64,000 nucleotides of DNA from Hoplostethus atlanticus (GCA_034670405.1 JAXDDX010000045.1:2392501-2456500), one strand, 5' to 3'; shown: positions 47,575 to 59,625, counted from the stretch's first letter. Made by a program: numbers and translations. The notes: a model not told the origin generated them from the sequence alone.

Positions 47575-48030
47575 CATTAAGTATCCGTTAAATATCTGTT
47601 AAATATCTGTTAAATATCTGTAAAATATCAGTTTAATATCTGTTTTGATATTGGTTTAATGTCTGTTTTGATATCTGTTAAATATCTGTTTAATATCTGT
47701 TAAATATCAGTTTAATATCTGTTAAATATCGGTTTAATATCGGTTTAATATCTGTTTTGATATCTGTTAAATATCTGTTAAATATCTGTTAAATATCTGT
47801 TTAATATCTGTTAAATATCTGTTAAATATCTGTTTAATATTGGTTTAATATTTGTTAACTATCTGTTAAACATCTCTTTAATATCTGTTTAATATCTGTT
47901 AAATATCTGTTAAATGCCTGGTTAATATCTGTTAAATATCTGTTAAATGTCTGGTTAATATCTGTTAAATATCTGTTAAATATTTGTTAAATGTCTGGTT
48001 AATATCTGTTAAATGTCTGGTTAATATCTA
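47575..48030 (+). repeat. 11-bp AT-rich minisatellite (CTGTTAAATAT)
   Basis: About 40 units, CTGTTAAATAT alternating irregularly with CTGTTTAATAT, SGGTTTAATAT and a TTTTGATAT subtype. Near the right end a CTGGTTAATAT/TGTTAAATGT subtype dominates. Confidence 0.93.
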
Positions 48031-49616
48031 TATATCTGCCTCTTTGTGTCTCTGTTGTTTCGGGGAGATTTAGTCTTTCTGTCTTTCTGTCTTACAAAAA
48101 GCAACTTTGAACTGAGTTGCAGTACAATGCATATTTCAATCTCACCATGAATTGCTTTTGACGGGTACTTTTAGTTGTTGATTGTATTATTAATGCTTTT
48201 TGTAAATCTCAGCAGTGGTTCATTTCCCTTCTCATGGTGAAATCACACAGTCCTCGAGGAACCAATCAGAAGTCCAGTTTATTGGTGTAGCTCTTGATCA
48301 CAGTTGCAGTCTCCACATTATGAATCAATACATTTGAGAGCAGCTGCAGCTGAAGCCTCAACCTGCCCTGCGATGCAAAGCCAGCATGTATGAAGACTCC
48401 AGAAATGAAGGTCCAACATGATACATGAGGCACCGTTTCCCTTATTGATTTCATAACTTGTTGTTGTTTGATTATGTTTTGTCATACCGCAAAGAAAAAT
48501 CCTTAAAGAGTTCACTTGGGATTAAAACAGGCAGATGAAAAATTATACGGGAGACTTTACACTATTGAAGCTGTGACTTCATTAACTTGACATATTGAGG
48601 TTATCCAAGGTCGGCAGGGGAGTCGGGCAGCCATGTTCTCTCCTCATTGGATAAGTGGTACTAATGGTTCTGGGGTTTCAGAAACTTGTTGTACACCTTG
48701 ATCAGTATCAGCGAGTTTCTGATGGTCACCTCCTATGGTCACTTACCATTAGTCAACAGTAGGCGATTAGGCCCCGGCAGCCAGAGGGCCCCAAGAATAT
48801 CAAGTACTTTACCCTTATTTTTCATCAGTTTAAAAGAAATTTACTTGCTCCTCCTCTTGTTACAGCAAAACAAGAAATAAATTCAATCTTGAGTCCCCCT
48901 CCCCTCAGTCAGGCTACGGTTGACTATTCCACTTGACTTCTACTACTATATTGCCACTTGACCTTAAGCAAATTTTCATTTGTTGCTGTGACATTTTTAT
49001 ATTTTTATATTTTGATAAAGAATAAAGTTTTATAAACCATTAAACGTTTGTGTAATTATTGTTTAGATGGTTTTCATGACAAAGTAGACACTAGAAAAGA
49101 CACTGTGAGCTGATTGGTTCCCGTTGGATCACTTCAAGACTTTTTCCAGAGTGATTTCCGACGGCTGTCTGCAGTATGTTAGGAACCGTGCTACACTGAT
49201 TCAGTAACTCTCCCAGTAATTTCCAACTTCAATCAGGCTGATGGGACGCGACGGCTGAAAGCTGCCGGCCTGATCAGAAACTCGAGGAGTACAAATGGAC
49301 CGTTGCATTTCTTGTTATTTACGCATTTTACTGTTTTTGTGCCAATCTGCACTGGAAAAAGATAATTCATGAGCAGGTCATGTAGAAGCCATTATTGAAA
49401 AAAACAAACCTTGATCGTGAAGTACTTCAGAACTCTGGTCCAAACTTTAAAAGACAGAACAACTGAAACTATCCAAGCAACCTGCTCCATAAAAACCTTC
49501 CTCAGCACACTGGGAATCCAAGTCTCCTGTACCTCTGAGACTGAAGAGGAGGAGGAGGAAGTGGAGAGATAGAGCAGGAAATAGAAAGAGAGGCCTTGGA
49601 GACCCATTCAGAGAGA
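48031..49616. other. Unassigned non-coding sequence
   Basis: No gene or repeat is recognised. Confidence 0.45.
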
Positions 49617-49622
49617 GAGAAT

Positions 49623-49671
<49 letters not shown>

Positions 49672-49780
49672 CCCATATGAGTAGGAATAACAATAGTAGA
49701 GAAAGCAAGAGGAGGAAGAGAGGATGTGAGCGAGAGAGAGAGGGAGAGGGAGAGAGAGAGAGAGGGAGAGAGAGACAGGG
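49612..49780 (+). repeat. (GA)n microsatellite and GA-rich tract
   Basis: A (GA)n core at about 49625-49669, then GAGA/GGGAGA sequence to 49780. Confidence 0.93.
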
Positions 49781-50129
49781 GAAGCTGCATCTGCCTTGTT
49801 GCCCAGGAGATTCATTACCTTCCTCATCAATCATGTGCGGCTGATGAAATTGTTGGTGCCCAGAGCAGGTTCTCCTCTGGCTCCTGATGTGCGGTAGCTG
49901 GCATAAATCCCACCGCCAGAGCCTGGAATAGGAGCAGAGCTGGATTATATGGTGCAAATTAATTGTCATCTCCAATCACACCACTTTCACCCATCCCCCC
50001 CCCCCCACCCCATTCCCCACCCATCTACCTGGAGCGCTGAGGCATGGAGGGAAAATATAGCGTATCGTCTGGGGCTTTGGGTTTGCTGCAATAGAATAAA
50101 ATAATGGAGAATAAAATAGAAGGGCACAG

Positions 50130-50285
50130 CATGAGTTGTACTTACTGCTACTACTACTACTACTATTAAAACTACTACTACTATTAAAACTACTACTAGT
50201 ACTACCACCATTACTACTAATACTACTACGATTACTATTACTACTACTACTACTACTTCTGTAATAATAATTATAGTAGTAATAA
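50130..50285 (+). repeat. (ACT)n-type imperfect trinucleotide array
   Basis: ACT/CTA units with AAA and ACG variants, passing into AATAAT sequence. Confidence 0.9.
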
Positions 50286-50640
50286 TAAACTTTATTTTTA
50301 TATAGCAATTTTCATAAACAGAGTTTACAAAGCGTTTAACAGTCAATGAAAAGACATTTTCAATAAAGGAGATCGAAATAAAATTAAAGCACCTTAGGAT
50401 AAAAGAACCCAGAGGCTCTGGTAAATAAAGTTCACAACATAAAAGCAAGACCATAAAACTAATGTCACCTAATAGCAAGTCTATGAAGATGATACCGGTT
50501 CTGCTAGCCCAAGCTCCTCAGGCAGGTTATTCCAGGTAAGTCCAGGTGGTCTGATGGCAAAATTACCTTTAGTTTAAAAGCCTGGAAAATCCATAAGGAC
50601 TCAAGGACTTGAGGCTGGGCGGTGAGAGGCTCGGCCAAAC
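50262..50640 (-). mobile_element. Interspersed repeat of the 'AATAAACTTTATTTTTATAT' type
   Basis: 'AATAAACTTTATTTTTATAT' then AGCAATTTTCA and TTTACAAAGCGTTTAACAGT mark the reversed 3' UTR of a common teleost non-LTR element. The TTCCAGGTAAGTCCAGGTGG part also belongs to that repeat as I remember it. A second worn start of the same kind lies at 50705-50830. Confidence 0.5.
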
Positions 50641-50704
50641 AAACATCTTCAAATCCTATTACAACTACTACTATTACAACTACTACTAAAACTACTACTA
50701 CCCT

Positions 50705-50710
50705 AACCCT

Positions 50711-50753
<43 letters not shown>

Positions 50754-50758
50754 TAATA
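50705..50758 (+). repeat. (AAT)n microsatellite
   Basis: About 15 AAT units. This is plausibly the tail of the retroposon remnant that follows (AAGTTGTATGGCACATTTTT). Confidence 0.92.
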
Positions 50759-51059
50759 AAGTTGTATGGCACATTTTTAAAACAAAATTGGTAAGTGCTG
50801 TAAAATGGAACAAAACAAATATTTCCACAATCAATTATCTCCATTAAATAGCCCAGGGCTTGTTAATGCCGACTCGGCAAAATCCAGACGCTGTATTGGA
50901 CTCCCAATAGTGTTTTTCCTCAGGCAGGTTGTATGTGTGATGCTGCTGTTTGCACTCAGCAACATCCATTGAATCAATCCTTTCCTCACCAGGGACTCAG
51001 CCCAGCACCTCCAACCTCTAAGCCTCTCCTGTCAAGACTACTGCTGCTCCCTGCTAGCC

Positions 51060-53300
51060 GGTCCAGTCCTAGACCCCCTACCTCCAGGCCATGGTCCAGT
51101 CCTACACCCCCCTACCTCCAGACCATGGTCCATTCCTACACCCCCTACCTCCAGACCATGGTCCAGCCCTACACCCCCCTACCTCCAGGCCATGGTCCAG
51201 TCTTATACCCCCTACTTCCAGACCATGGTCCATTTCTACACCCCCTACCTCCAGACCATGGTCCATTTCTACACCCCCTACCTCCAGACCATGGTCCAGC
51301 TCTACACCCCCTATCTCCAGACCATGGTCCAGTCCTACACCCCCTATCTCCAGACCATGGTCCAGTTCTACACTCCCCTACCTCCAGGCCATGGTCCAGT
51401 CCTACACCCCCCTACCTCCAGGCCATGGTCCAGTCCTACACCCCCTACCTCCAGGCCATGGTCCAGTCCTACACCCCCCTACCTCCAGACCATGGTCCAT
51501 TCCTACACCCCCTACCTCCAGACCATGGTCCAGCCCTACACCCCCCTACCTCCAGGCCATGGTCCAGTCTTATACCCCCTACTTCCAGACCATGGTCCAT
51601 TTCTACACCCCCTACCTCCAGACCATGGTCCATTTCTACACCCCCTACCTCCAGACCATGGTCCAGCTCTACACCCCCTATCTCCAGACCATGGTCCAGT
51701 CCTACACCCCCTATCTCCAGACCATGGTCCAGTTCTACACTCCCCTACCTCCAGGCCATGGTCCAGTCCTACACCCCCCTACCTCCAGGCCATGGTCCAG
51801 TCCTACACCCCCTACCTCCAGGCCATGGTCCAGTTCTACACCCCCCTACCTCCAGGCCATGGTCCAGTCCTACACCCCCCTACCTCCAGGCCATGGTCTA
51901 GTCCTACACCCCCCTACCTCCAGGCCATGGTCCAGTCCTACACCCCCTATCTCCAGACCATGGTCCAGTCCTACACCCCCTATCTCCAGGCCATGGTCTA
52001 GTTCTACACCCCCCTACCTCCAGGCCATGGTCCAGTCCTACACCCCCTACCTCCAGGCCATGGTCCAGTTCTACACCCCCCTACCTCCAGGCCATGGTCC
52101 AGTCCTACACCCCCTACCTCCAGACCATGGTCCATTTCTACACCCCCTACCTCCAGACCATGGTCCAGCTCTACACCCCCTACCTCCAGACCATGGTCCA
52201 GTCCTACACCCCCTATCTCCAGACCATGGTCCAGTTCTACACCCCCCTACCTCCAGGCCATGGTCCAGTCCTACACCCCCTATCTCCAGACCATGGTCCA
52301 GTTCTACACCCCCCTACCTCCAGGCCATGGTCTAGTTCTACACCCCCCTACCTCCAGGCCATGGTCCAGTCCTACGCCCCCTACCTCCAGGCCATGGTCC
52401 AGTCCTACACCCCCCCTACCTCCAGGCCATGGTCTAGTCCTACACCCCCCTACCTCCAGGCCATGGTCCAGTCCCACACCCCCCTACCTCCAGACCATGG
52501 TCCAGTCTCACGCCCCCCTACCTCCAGACCATGGTCCTGTCCCACACGCCCCTACCTCCAGACCATGGTCCAGTCTCATGCCCCGCTACCTCCAGACCAT
52601 GGTCCAGTCCTACACCCTACCTCCAGGCCATGGTCCAGTCCTACACCCCCCTACTTCCAGACCATGGTCCAGTCCTACACCCTACCTCCAGGCCAAGGTC
52701 CAGTCCTACACCCCCCTACCTCCAGGCCATGGTCCAGTCCTACACCCCCTACCTCCAGACCATGGTCCAGTCCTACACCCTACCTCCAGGCCATGGTCCA
52801 GTTCTCCACCCCCCTACCTCCAGACCATGGTCCTGTCCCACACCCCCCCTACCTCCAGACCATGGTCCTGTCCCACACCCCGCTACCTCCAGACCATGGT
52901 CCAGTCTCATGCCCCGCTACCTCCAGACCATGGTCCAGTCCTACACCCTACCTCCAGGCCATGGTCCAGTCCTACTCCCCCTACTTCCAGACCATGGTCC
53001 AGTCCTACACCCTACCTCCAGGCCATGGTCCAGTCCTACACCCTACCTCCAGGCCATGGTCCAGTCCTACACCCCCTACCTCCAGACCATGGTCCAGTCC
53101 TACACCCTACCTCCAGGCCATGGTCCAGTCCTACACCGCCCTACCTCCAGACCATGGTCCAGTTCTCCACCCCCCTACCTCCAGACCATGGTCCTGTCCC
53201 ACACCCCGCTACCTCCAGACCATGGTCCAGTCCTACACCCCCCTACCTCCAGACCATGGTCCAGTCCCACGCCCCGCTACCTCCAGTGGCTATGGTCCAG
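51060..53300 (+). repeat. 33/34-bp minisatellite, about 67 units
   Basis: The unit is CCATGGTCCAGTCCTACACC followed by CCCCTACCTCCAGG, 34 bp. There are 33-bp forms with one C less and shorter 30-bp forms toward the right end. Each unit has the palindrome CCATGG. No plus-strand frame of the unit contains a stop, so long Pro-rich open frames of up to about 450 codons run through it in all three forward frames (MVQSYTPYLQT, SRPWSSPTPPT, PPGHGPVLHPL). Frames end mainly where TCCAG has mutated to TCTAG. Because all frames are equally open and the 33/34-bp mix keeps changing frame, this is read as non-coding tandem DNA. Confidence 0.95.
51121..51854 (+). repeat. 367-bp higher-order duplication inside the minisatellite
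   Basis: The block 51121-51487 (about 11 units) is repeated at 51488-51854 with the same order of unit variants (CATTCC, CAGCCC, CAGTCTTATA, CATTTC twice, CAGCTC and so on). By eye it is identical over about 340 bp or more, so it is a recent duplication within the array. Confidence 0.85.
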
Positions 53301-55002
53301 TCCTATACAGCCTTAGCTTCTTGGTAGACTACAAACAAATCTTTTCACCTGGTTCACTGTTCACCATCGCACCATCACCATCATCTCCTCTATCCTCTCT
53401 GAAAACATCCCTACTACCTCTCTGTTTAGCTCTTATTCTAGTCCTGTGACCACAGATCAATCATGTTCTTGGACAGAAAATATTAAGGGTCTCATGCCCC
53501 CTGACCTTTGCACTCTTAATTCTTAATAAGCTTGCTTGTAATTTTGGTGATCCAGGAATTTAAGCTCATGCTTAAAATGTAATGGGTTTTTTTTGTTTTG
53601 CTTTGAGACGTGGCTTAGTTATGGGGCAACAAGGACGGAACCAGGAATTGAAAAAAGGATGATGGTTAATTCTAACTTGTGCAAATCAGAAGGACATTAA
53701 GACATTAAGAAGACTTCTATCTATCTATCGTGATATTCCTGGTGGGGAGATCCTCATCACATCACTGCTCTTGATCTTTGGCTCTTCCTCACATCTGATG
53801 GATTGCAGGTAATCATGGCCTTAGTCTCTAGCACCGCCCCCTCGCTTTTAACCCTGTTAAAGGGAAACAAGAGCACATCTGTAACACCTGAGGCACTGAG
53901 GAACCTTCCTCTGTCCTCATCAATTGCCTTCCCCCGTCTCTCTGAACCCTGACCCCTCTTGATTTCCCATGGCCTGACCTCTGACATTGCTGTGGTTTCC
54001 AGAACAGTTCAGATCATTCAGGCTGTAGTAGAACGGGTGTTGGTCTCTAGTGTCTGTTAATATCAACACCTACACTTATAATATCTGTCTTGAGCTGTGG
54101 AAGACTCTGGAAGGGACAGATAGGAAGACCACAAGCAAACTCCAAGATGAAGCCACTAAATAGACTTCCAGGCTTTGGTTCTAACTAGTCTCTGATTCAT
54201 TAAACCAGATGTGTTTACCTCGGATGACCTCCGGCCCCTCTGAGCTCTGGTAATTGCCTCAACTTGGCCCTCACTGTTGTGAATTGGAATGAATTATACC
54301 TGTGACATTACACCAGCTGTTAAAGGGATATGAGCAGGCGTGAATGCTCAAACAGACAGCCATTATGTATTATGAATGCATGTTGCTGAGGCGCTGTCCA
54401 CCGAGCTTCACCGGGCCGCTGCAATATTTTCAATAAGTTCAGCAGAGCCGGCCACCTCCATGTTCTACACCATTAGCGTAATGCAACGTGAAGCAGAAAA
54501 TGTACTCTGCATGATTTAACATGCACACTCCAAGTCCATATGCTACGGATGCTTCCCTCCGCTGGCTTTTGTCATGTGATTAAAAGCAATGAGGTGTTGC
54601 GCCACGGCTTGTAAAAAAGGGGACAGGAACAGTCAGCCGTGTTGTCATTGCTGTTGATGCTCAACATAGTGTTGGCATGGAGCTGAAAATCACCCTGATC
54701 TGCCTGCATGCATACACACACAACTAGTAGCAGCCAGGAATAAGGTTCCCCATCCTGCATCTACCCTGCAGCCACCCTCCACTAGTACTGTTTATGTGAA
54801 TATACACACTGTAACACAGAACTACGGTTAACTAACGGTAACTACTGTTAAACTAGTATTAACTATTATTAACTAGTATTAACTACTGTGACTACTAACT
54901 ATTTAACTTTTAAGAGTAACTTTGGTCATCTGAATTATATTTTGGTGTTTGTACTTCAGCTGGCTGCCACTGTACCCACTTTATGCACCAAAGTTTGAGA
55001 TC

Positions 55003-55008
<6 letters not shown>
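53301..55008. other. Unassigned non-coding sequence
   Basis: No gene is recognised. A short imperfect AACTA/TTAACTA repeat lies at about 54828-54900. Confidence 0.45.

Positions 55009-55046
<38 letters not shown>
55009..55046 (+). repeat. (CT)n microsatellite
   Basis: About 18 CT units. Confidence 0.95.
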
Positions 55047-55049
<3 letters not shown>

Positions 55050-55857
55050 GTGTCTCCTCATCTCTGTCTCTCTCTCTTTCTCTGCCAGCCCCACGCCATG
55101 AAGCTTTCTCCCAAATTCATCCTCATTAGTACAGGACTCCCGTTGGCAAGGTCACCGTCGCCTCGGCGATGCTCTGTTGTCAGGACGATGCCAAGAATAA
55201 TGACGAGGCCTATCGGTCTGCCATCAGCAACAACAGCAGGAGAAAAATCCCCTCGATCTGTTTGGAATGGTCCAAAATAAAAAAATGACCAAGAAAATGA
55301 CACGCCTGCAGGAAAGAGGAGGAGAGGAAGTGGCTCGGTGGGTTAAGGTGCATGTCACGTACTGTCTATATGACCGGCTGGAATCTGGGGATGACCCGTG
55401 TCACGTCACAATGACTCCCCTTTAGTATTTTATAACCTTAATTTCATTAATTTGTTTGTTCGTCCGTCACATGTGATATCTCCGACACCACTGATCAGAT
55501 GGTGGAATGATGCATCTCACCACTGGGCCTTGGTGTGTTCAAAATTACACTGATTGGCCAAATGCAGGTGCCACATTGTTCATTGGTTCACCCATTGTTC
55601 ACTTTGGATCAGATTTTGACAAAGGAATGATGCAGGGGGCGCTACAACCAGGTGACTGGTTGTTTCTGATTGGCCCAGAGTGCATCATTTGTGGCGGTTG
55701 ATGTTTTACAGTTTACTGTTGCCTTTGTTATAAAAGTGAAAGTCAGAAGAGGGAAATGTCCCTTTAAGTGGTGTCGGGTTTCAGGTGGAATCAGTTTGGA
55801 TCCCAGCTGCTTCCTTAAATGTGCAGCAGCTCCATCAGGATGAACATGGTGGAACAG
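55047..55857. other. Unassigned non-coding sequence
   Basis: 55090-55310 is evenly composed and open for about 80 codons on each strand without splice signals. No gene is called. Confidence 0.4.
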
Positions 55858-56382
55858 GATAATCACACCTGGTTCTCAGCAGTAATCAAACCAGTTATCA
55901 GACCTGGTTCTCAGCAGTAATCAGACCTGGTTCTCAGCAGTAATCAGACCAGTTATCAGACCTGGTTCTCAGCAGTAATCAGACCTGGTTCTCAGCAGTA
56001 ATCAGACCAGTTATCAGACCTGGTTCTCAGCAGTAATCAGACCAGTAATCAGACCTGGTTCTCAGCAGTAATCAGACCAGTTATCAGACCTGGTTCTCAG
56101 CAGTAATCAGACCTGGTTCTTAGCAGTAATCAGACCAGGTTCTTAGCAGTAATCAGACCAGTAATCAGACCTGGTTCTCAGCAGTAATCAGACCAGTTAT
56201 CAGACCTGGTTCTCAGCAGTAATCAGATCAGTTATCAGACCTGGTTCTCAGCAGTAATCAGACCAGTAATCAGACCTGGTTTTCAGCAGTAATCAGACCA
56301 GTTATCAGACCTGGTTCTCAGCAGTAATCAGACCAGTAATCAGACCTGGTTCTCAGCAGTAATCAGACCAGTTATCAGACCT
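55858..56382 (+). repeat. 23+12-bp minisatellite, left part
   Basis: Two subunits alternate. A 23-bp subunit is CAGACCTGGTTCTCAGCAGT followed by AAT, and a 12-bp subunit is CAGACCAGTTAT or CAGACCAGTAAT. Most repeats are 23+12 = 35 bp, with occasional 23+23. The array is cut at 56382 by a transposon and resumes at 57916. Confidence 0.95.
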
Positions 56383-56692
56383 GGGGCCAGATGTATAAAA
56401 CTCTGTGTGGATTTAGGTGTAGAAACCTGTGTACGCACAAAACAGGAAACATGCATACGCTCAGATGTATAAAACCCCACGTACGTCTGTTCCCACGTGT
56501 TTTTTCTTCATACATCTCAATCATCCTGAAATTGTGCGCACGTGCACGAGCCTTCTGACCATGCCCACAATTTACTATATATGGCTTCCAACACACCCCC
56601 AATTGCCTGGTTTGCATATAAAGGGCCAGCATTTAGTTTAGTTTTGAGGACAAACGGCAGAAGCATTTAAGAAGAAATAGAAGAAGAAGAAG

Positions 56693-56850
56693 CGCAATTT
56701 TACAATTGTGAACTTGAAATAATGGTTGATCAAAATGACAGAAGAAAACGCGTATTATTTAGAAGCCTAAGCTCTGGCATTACCAACCAAATGAAACAAG
56801 TTGAATGGCAGAAAGTAACTGAAAACATCTCCCTTTTAAAAGCCCAATGC
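56693..56850 (+). pseudogene. Harbinger Myb/SANT-like DNA-binding protein fragment
   Basis: Plus-strand frames give RNFT, then CELEIMVDQNDRRKRVLF and RSLSSGITNQMKQVEWQKVT, then ENIS. This follows the pattern of Harbinger-encoded Myb/SANT-like proteins (RNFT..EIEVLV..VE…LFGSLSSGITN..K…EWQ.VTEAVN), which help the transposase bind DNA and enter the nucleus. There is one frameshift after RNFT. The domain breaks off before the usual KKWSD segment, so it is a dead fragment of about 50 codons. Confidence 0.65.
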
Positions 56851-57042
56851 AACGCTCTACCACAGAGCTCACGGCTGTACACCACATTATAGCGCGTCTG
56901 TTGTGGCTCTGGGGGTTTGTAAATGGCATAACCATGGCTTCAATGCATACCCATTGTCACCTGAGGGTATAAAATATTATATACATATATTACATTTGGG
57001 AAACCGGACATCGCTGCAAATTGCATTTTGATGTTGGCCTGT

Positions 57043-57430
57043 TCAGCTGCTGTGTGGGAACCTGATGTATCTATTACTCAAAGAAATTATGCCATGGGCA
57101 TGACCCGGCTCAGGGCAGCTCAGGATATCCCTGATCTGTCCGCAAGCTCCCGCTGAAACGTCCCCGTCGCTAAAAACCCGATTGTTGTCAATACCTGTAG
57201 ATGGACGGGGATGGCAGGGTTCTCCGAGAGTGCCGTTCCAACACAGGGCCCAGTTCAACACACAATTCGAAGAGAACAGCTCTTGGAAATCCAAAGCAGC
57301 GCATTAGCCAGTCATCATCATGGACCAGAAAACCAGTACGGTCTCTGAAGACTAGTTCTTGCCTAAATTGCGCAATAGCAATATCTTCCAGCAACGCCAA
57401 AGCAGCCATTGTATCATTTGGCACAGCCAT
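57043..57430 (-). pseudogene. Harbinger transposase (HARBI1-like) N-terminal fragment
   Basis: The minus-strand frame from an ATG at 57430 gives MAVPNDTMAALALLEDIAIA, then QELVFRDRTGFLVHDDDWLM, RCFGFPRAVLFELCVELGP and VLERHSRRT, and then a stop at 57188. A second frame continues the match with RVFSDGDVS and IISLSNRYIRFPH. HARBI1-like proteins read …ALLEDI…RRERVFRDR.DFLAHDDDWLISRFRFPRAILLDLCAEL.P.L.R.T.R…VLT.LGFLATGTFQRELADRSGISQ…IKFPY. The DDE catalytic region that should follow is missing. This is a recognisable but dead transposase, about the first third of the usual 350-400 residues, with at least one frameshift. Confidence 0.82.
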
Positions 57431-57915
57431 TACGCACAGCCTTTATATAGTGTTGGTTATTCTTACTCCCCAATAATACAGAATAATAATCTTTATTTAT
57501 ATAAAGATCATGTATTTATTTGTTTATTTATATAAAGATCATTATCATTATAATTATTATAATGCATAGTGACAAACAAGAAAGAACGAAATGAAGGCTT
57601 GTCAAAAAAAAGGTTGTTAACCACTCACGCATCACTACGTAATCATAGTGAAGGTTTTTTTTAAAAACTATAGATTACATCCTAACACAACGTAGTGAAA
57701 GAAAAAAGCTCTAAATAAAATATCACCCAAATTCACACTTTTATTATCCTTTTTTGGATAAAAACTAAAAAAATGCGTATGGTACACATGGTGTGAAGGA
57801 TACGTACCAGTACGCACATTCTCGCCGCTCGTGGATTTTTATACATTTGAAACCTGCGTGGAAAGTGACGTAAGTACACTTTTCGTGCGTACGCATGGTT
57901 TATACATATGGCCCC

Positions 57916-58632
57916 TTGTTCTCAGCAGTAATCAGACCTGGTTCTCAGCAGTAATCAGACCAGTTATCAGACCTGGTTCTCAGCAGTAATCAAACCTGGT
58001 TCTCAGCAGTAATCAGACCAGTAATCAGACCTGGTTCTCAGCAGTAATCAGACCAGTTATCAGACCTGGTTCTCAGCAGTAATCAGACCTGGTTCTCAGC
58101 AGTAATCAGACCAGTTATCAGACCTGGTGGTTCTCAGCAGTAATCAGACCAGTTATCAGACCTGGTTCTCAGCAGTAATCAAACCTGGTTCTCAGCAGTA
58201 ATCAGACCAGTAATCAGACCTGGTTCTCAGCAGTAATCAGACCAGTTCTCAGACCTGGTTCTCAGCAGTAATCATACCAGTAATCAGACCTGGTTCTCAG
58301 CAGTAATCAGACCAGTAATCAGACCTGGTTCTCAGCAGTAATCAGACCAGTTATCAGACCTGGTGGTTCTCAGCAGTAATCAGACCAGTTATCAGACCTG
58401 GTTCTCAGCAGTAATCAAACCTGGTTCTCAGCAGTAATCAGACCAGTAATCAGACCTGGTTCTCAGCAGTAATCAGACCAGTTATCAGACCTGGTTCTCA
58501 GCAGTAATCAGACCAGTAATCAGACCTGGTTCTCAGCAGTAATCAGACCAGTAATCAGACCTGGTTCTCAGCAGTAATCAGACCAGTAATCAGACCTGGT
58601 TCTCAGCAGTAATCAGACTAGTAATCAGACCT
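57916..58632 (+). repeat. 23+12-bp minisatellite, right part
   Basis: Continuation of the array interrupted at 56382, with the same two subunits. A 3-bp GTG insertion (CTGGTGGTTCTCAG) occurs twice, near 58125 and 58359, within what looks like a duplicated block of about 235 bp. Confidence 0.95.
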
Positions 58633-59625
58633 ACACTAGTTTGTATTCTTTGTTTTGCCTGTTCATCCCTCATGAAATGGAGAAGGTGCCACTGTCTCAT
58701 CGTGCAACATCACTTAATAAAAGTGTAAATTTGCGAGCGGCACCGGGGGTAGAAGTGACTAGAAGTGGATCGGATTCTCTTCTTGTCTAGTTTGATTAGG
58801 TTTCGCCTGGTCAGAAAAAACAATCTTGTTAAAAAGCTTGTATTTGCAATAAATGTGCTGCTGGAGTAATATCCATTTCATTTTGTTCTATTTATTTGGA
58901 TTTATTTGGATGCATGTATTCACTTTTTTATTAAATTTTATCTCAAGAGTCAGGGATGAATTCAGATTGGGGAAGGGAGTACAATACAATACAATACAAT
59001 ATATACAATACAATACAATATATACAATACAATAAAATATATACAAAGTAGCCCCTATAATGAATCTAATTCTGCTTGCCTCCATGCATCCATCCTTTGT
59101 TTGGGAATGAAAATTATGAATATATACGATACAAGTTTGATCAACACTGCAGGCTGTGGATCAATCCATGATCAGCATACGTAGGTCTAATAATCAATTA
59201 AATTTTATCTCTTTCACTTTAACATTGTCTCTACTCTACCATACCTGCATGCTGCAGGGCTTCATCAGAGCTCCATCAGTAATCATCTATACTCAGATTG
59301 TACACCAGCTCACACCTGTATCAGCTGAGTACAACACATTCACACATTCAGCTGTTGAAATTCGAGAGCCTTTGAATAATTGATAAGGATTGGATGTTTC
59401 CTCCTCCTGTGTGGTTTGATCTGTGATTTCCCCCCATATTAGATCAATACATTTCTAACCCCAGCCGGCCCCTTGGCCCTCTGAAGAGACCCCTGACCAG
59501 CTATGCTGCAGCAGCCCTACTGTTTTGGTACAGACTTTTATTTTTCTTCTTTTTTCTTTCTCATGAATTGAAAAACCTTGCAGGCGAGTCGGTACTTCAT
59601 GCTTTAGTCAGCAAATATGAACACA
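58633..59625. other. Unassigned sequence with a short ACAAT repeat
   Basis: An imperfect ACAAT/ATATACAAT repeat lies at 58980-59042. Otherwise nothing recognisable. Confidence 0.45.

Larger units (their letters stand above)
56383..57915. mobile_element. PIF/Harbinger DNA transposon, 1.5 kb, inside the minisatellite
   Basis: The left end GGGGCCAGATGTATAAAA and the right end (GGGGCCATATGTATAAAC on the minus strand) match at 16 of 18 positions. They lie exactly where the 23+12-bp array is broken. Inside are remnants of both proteins of this superfamily: a Myb/SANT-like DNA-binding protein on the plus strand and a HARBI1-type transposase on the minus strand, arranged tail to tail. Both are truncated and frameshifted, so the element can no longer move itself. 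The resumed array reads TTGTTCTCAG instead of CTGGTTCTCAG, leaving the target duplication unclear. Confidence 0.88.

Noticed and set aside
49447-50478. Ser/Leu-rich and Val/Ser-rich frames near 49.5-50.5 kb
   Set aside because: They are translations of GA and ACT simple repeats and of a retroposon remnant.
50933-53449. Proline-rich repeat proteins of 260-450 codons
   Set aside because: They lie in the 33/34-bp minisatellite, which is open in all three forward frames. No frame is favoured, and unit-length changes switch frame constantly.
55858-58632. CRISPR-like array (regular short repeats)
   Set aside because: Subunits are contiguous with no unique spacers, the setting is a vertebrate genome, and no cas genes are present.
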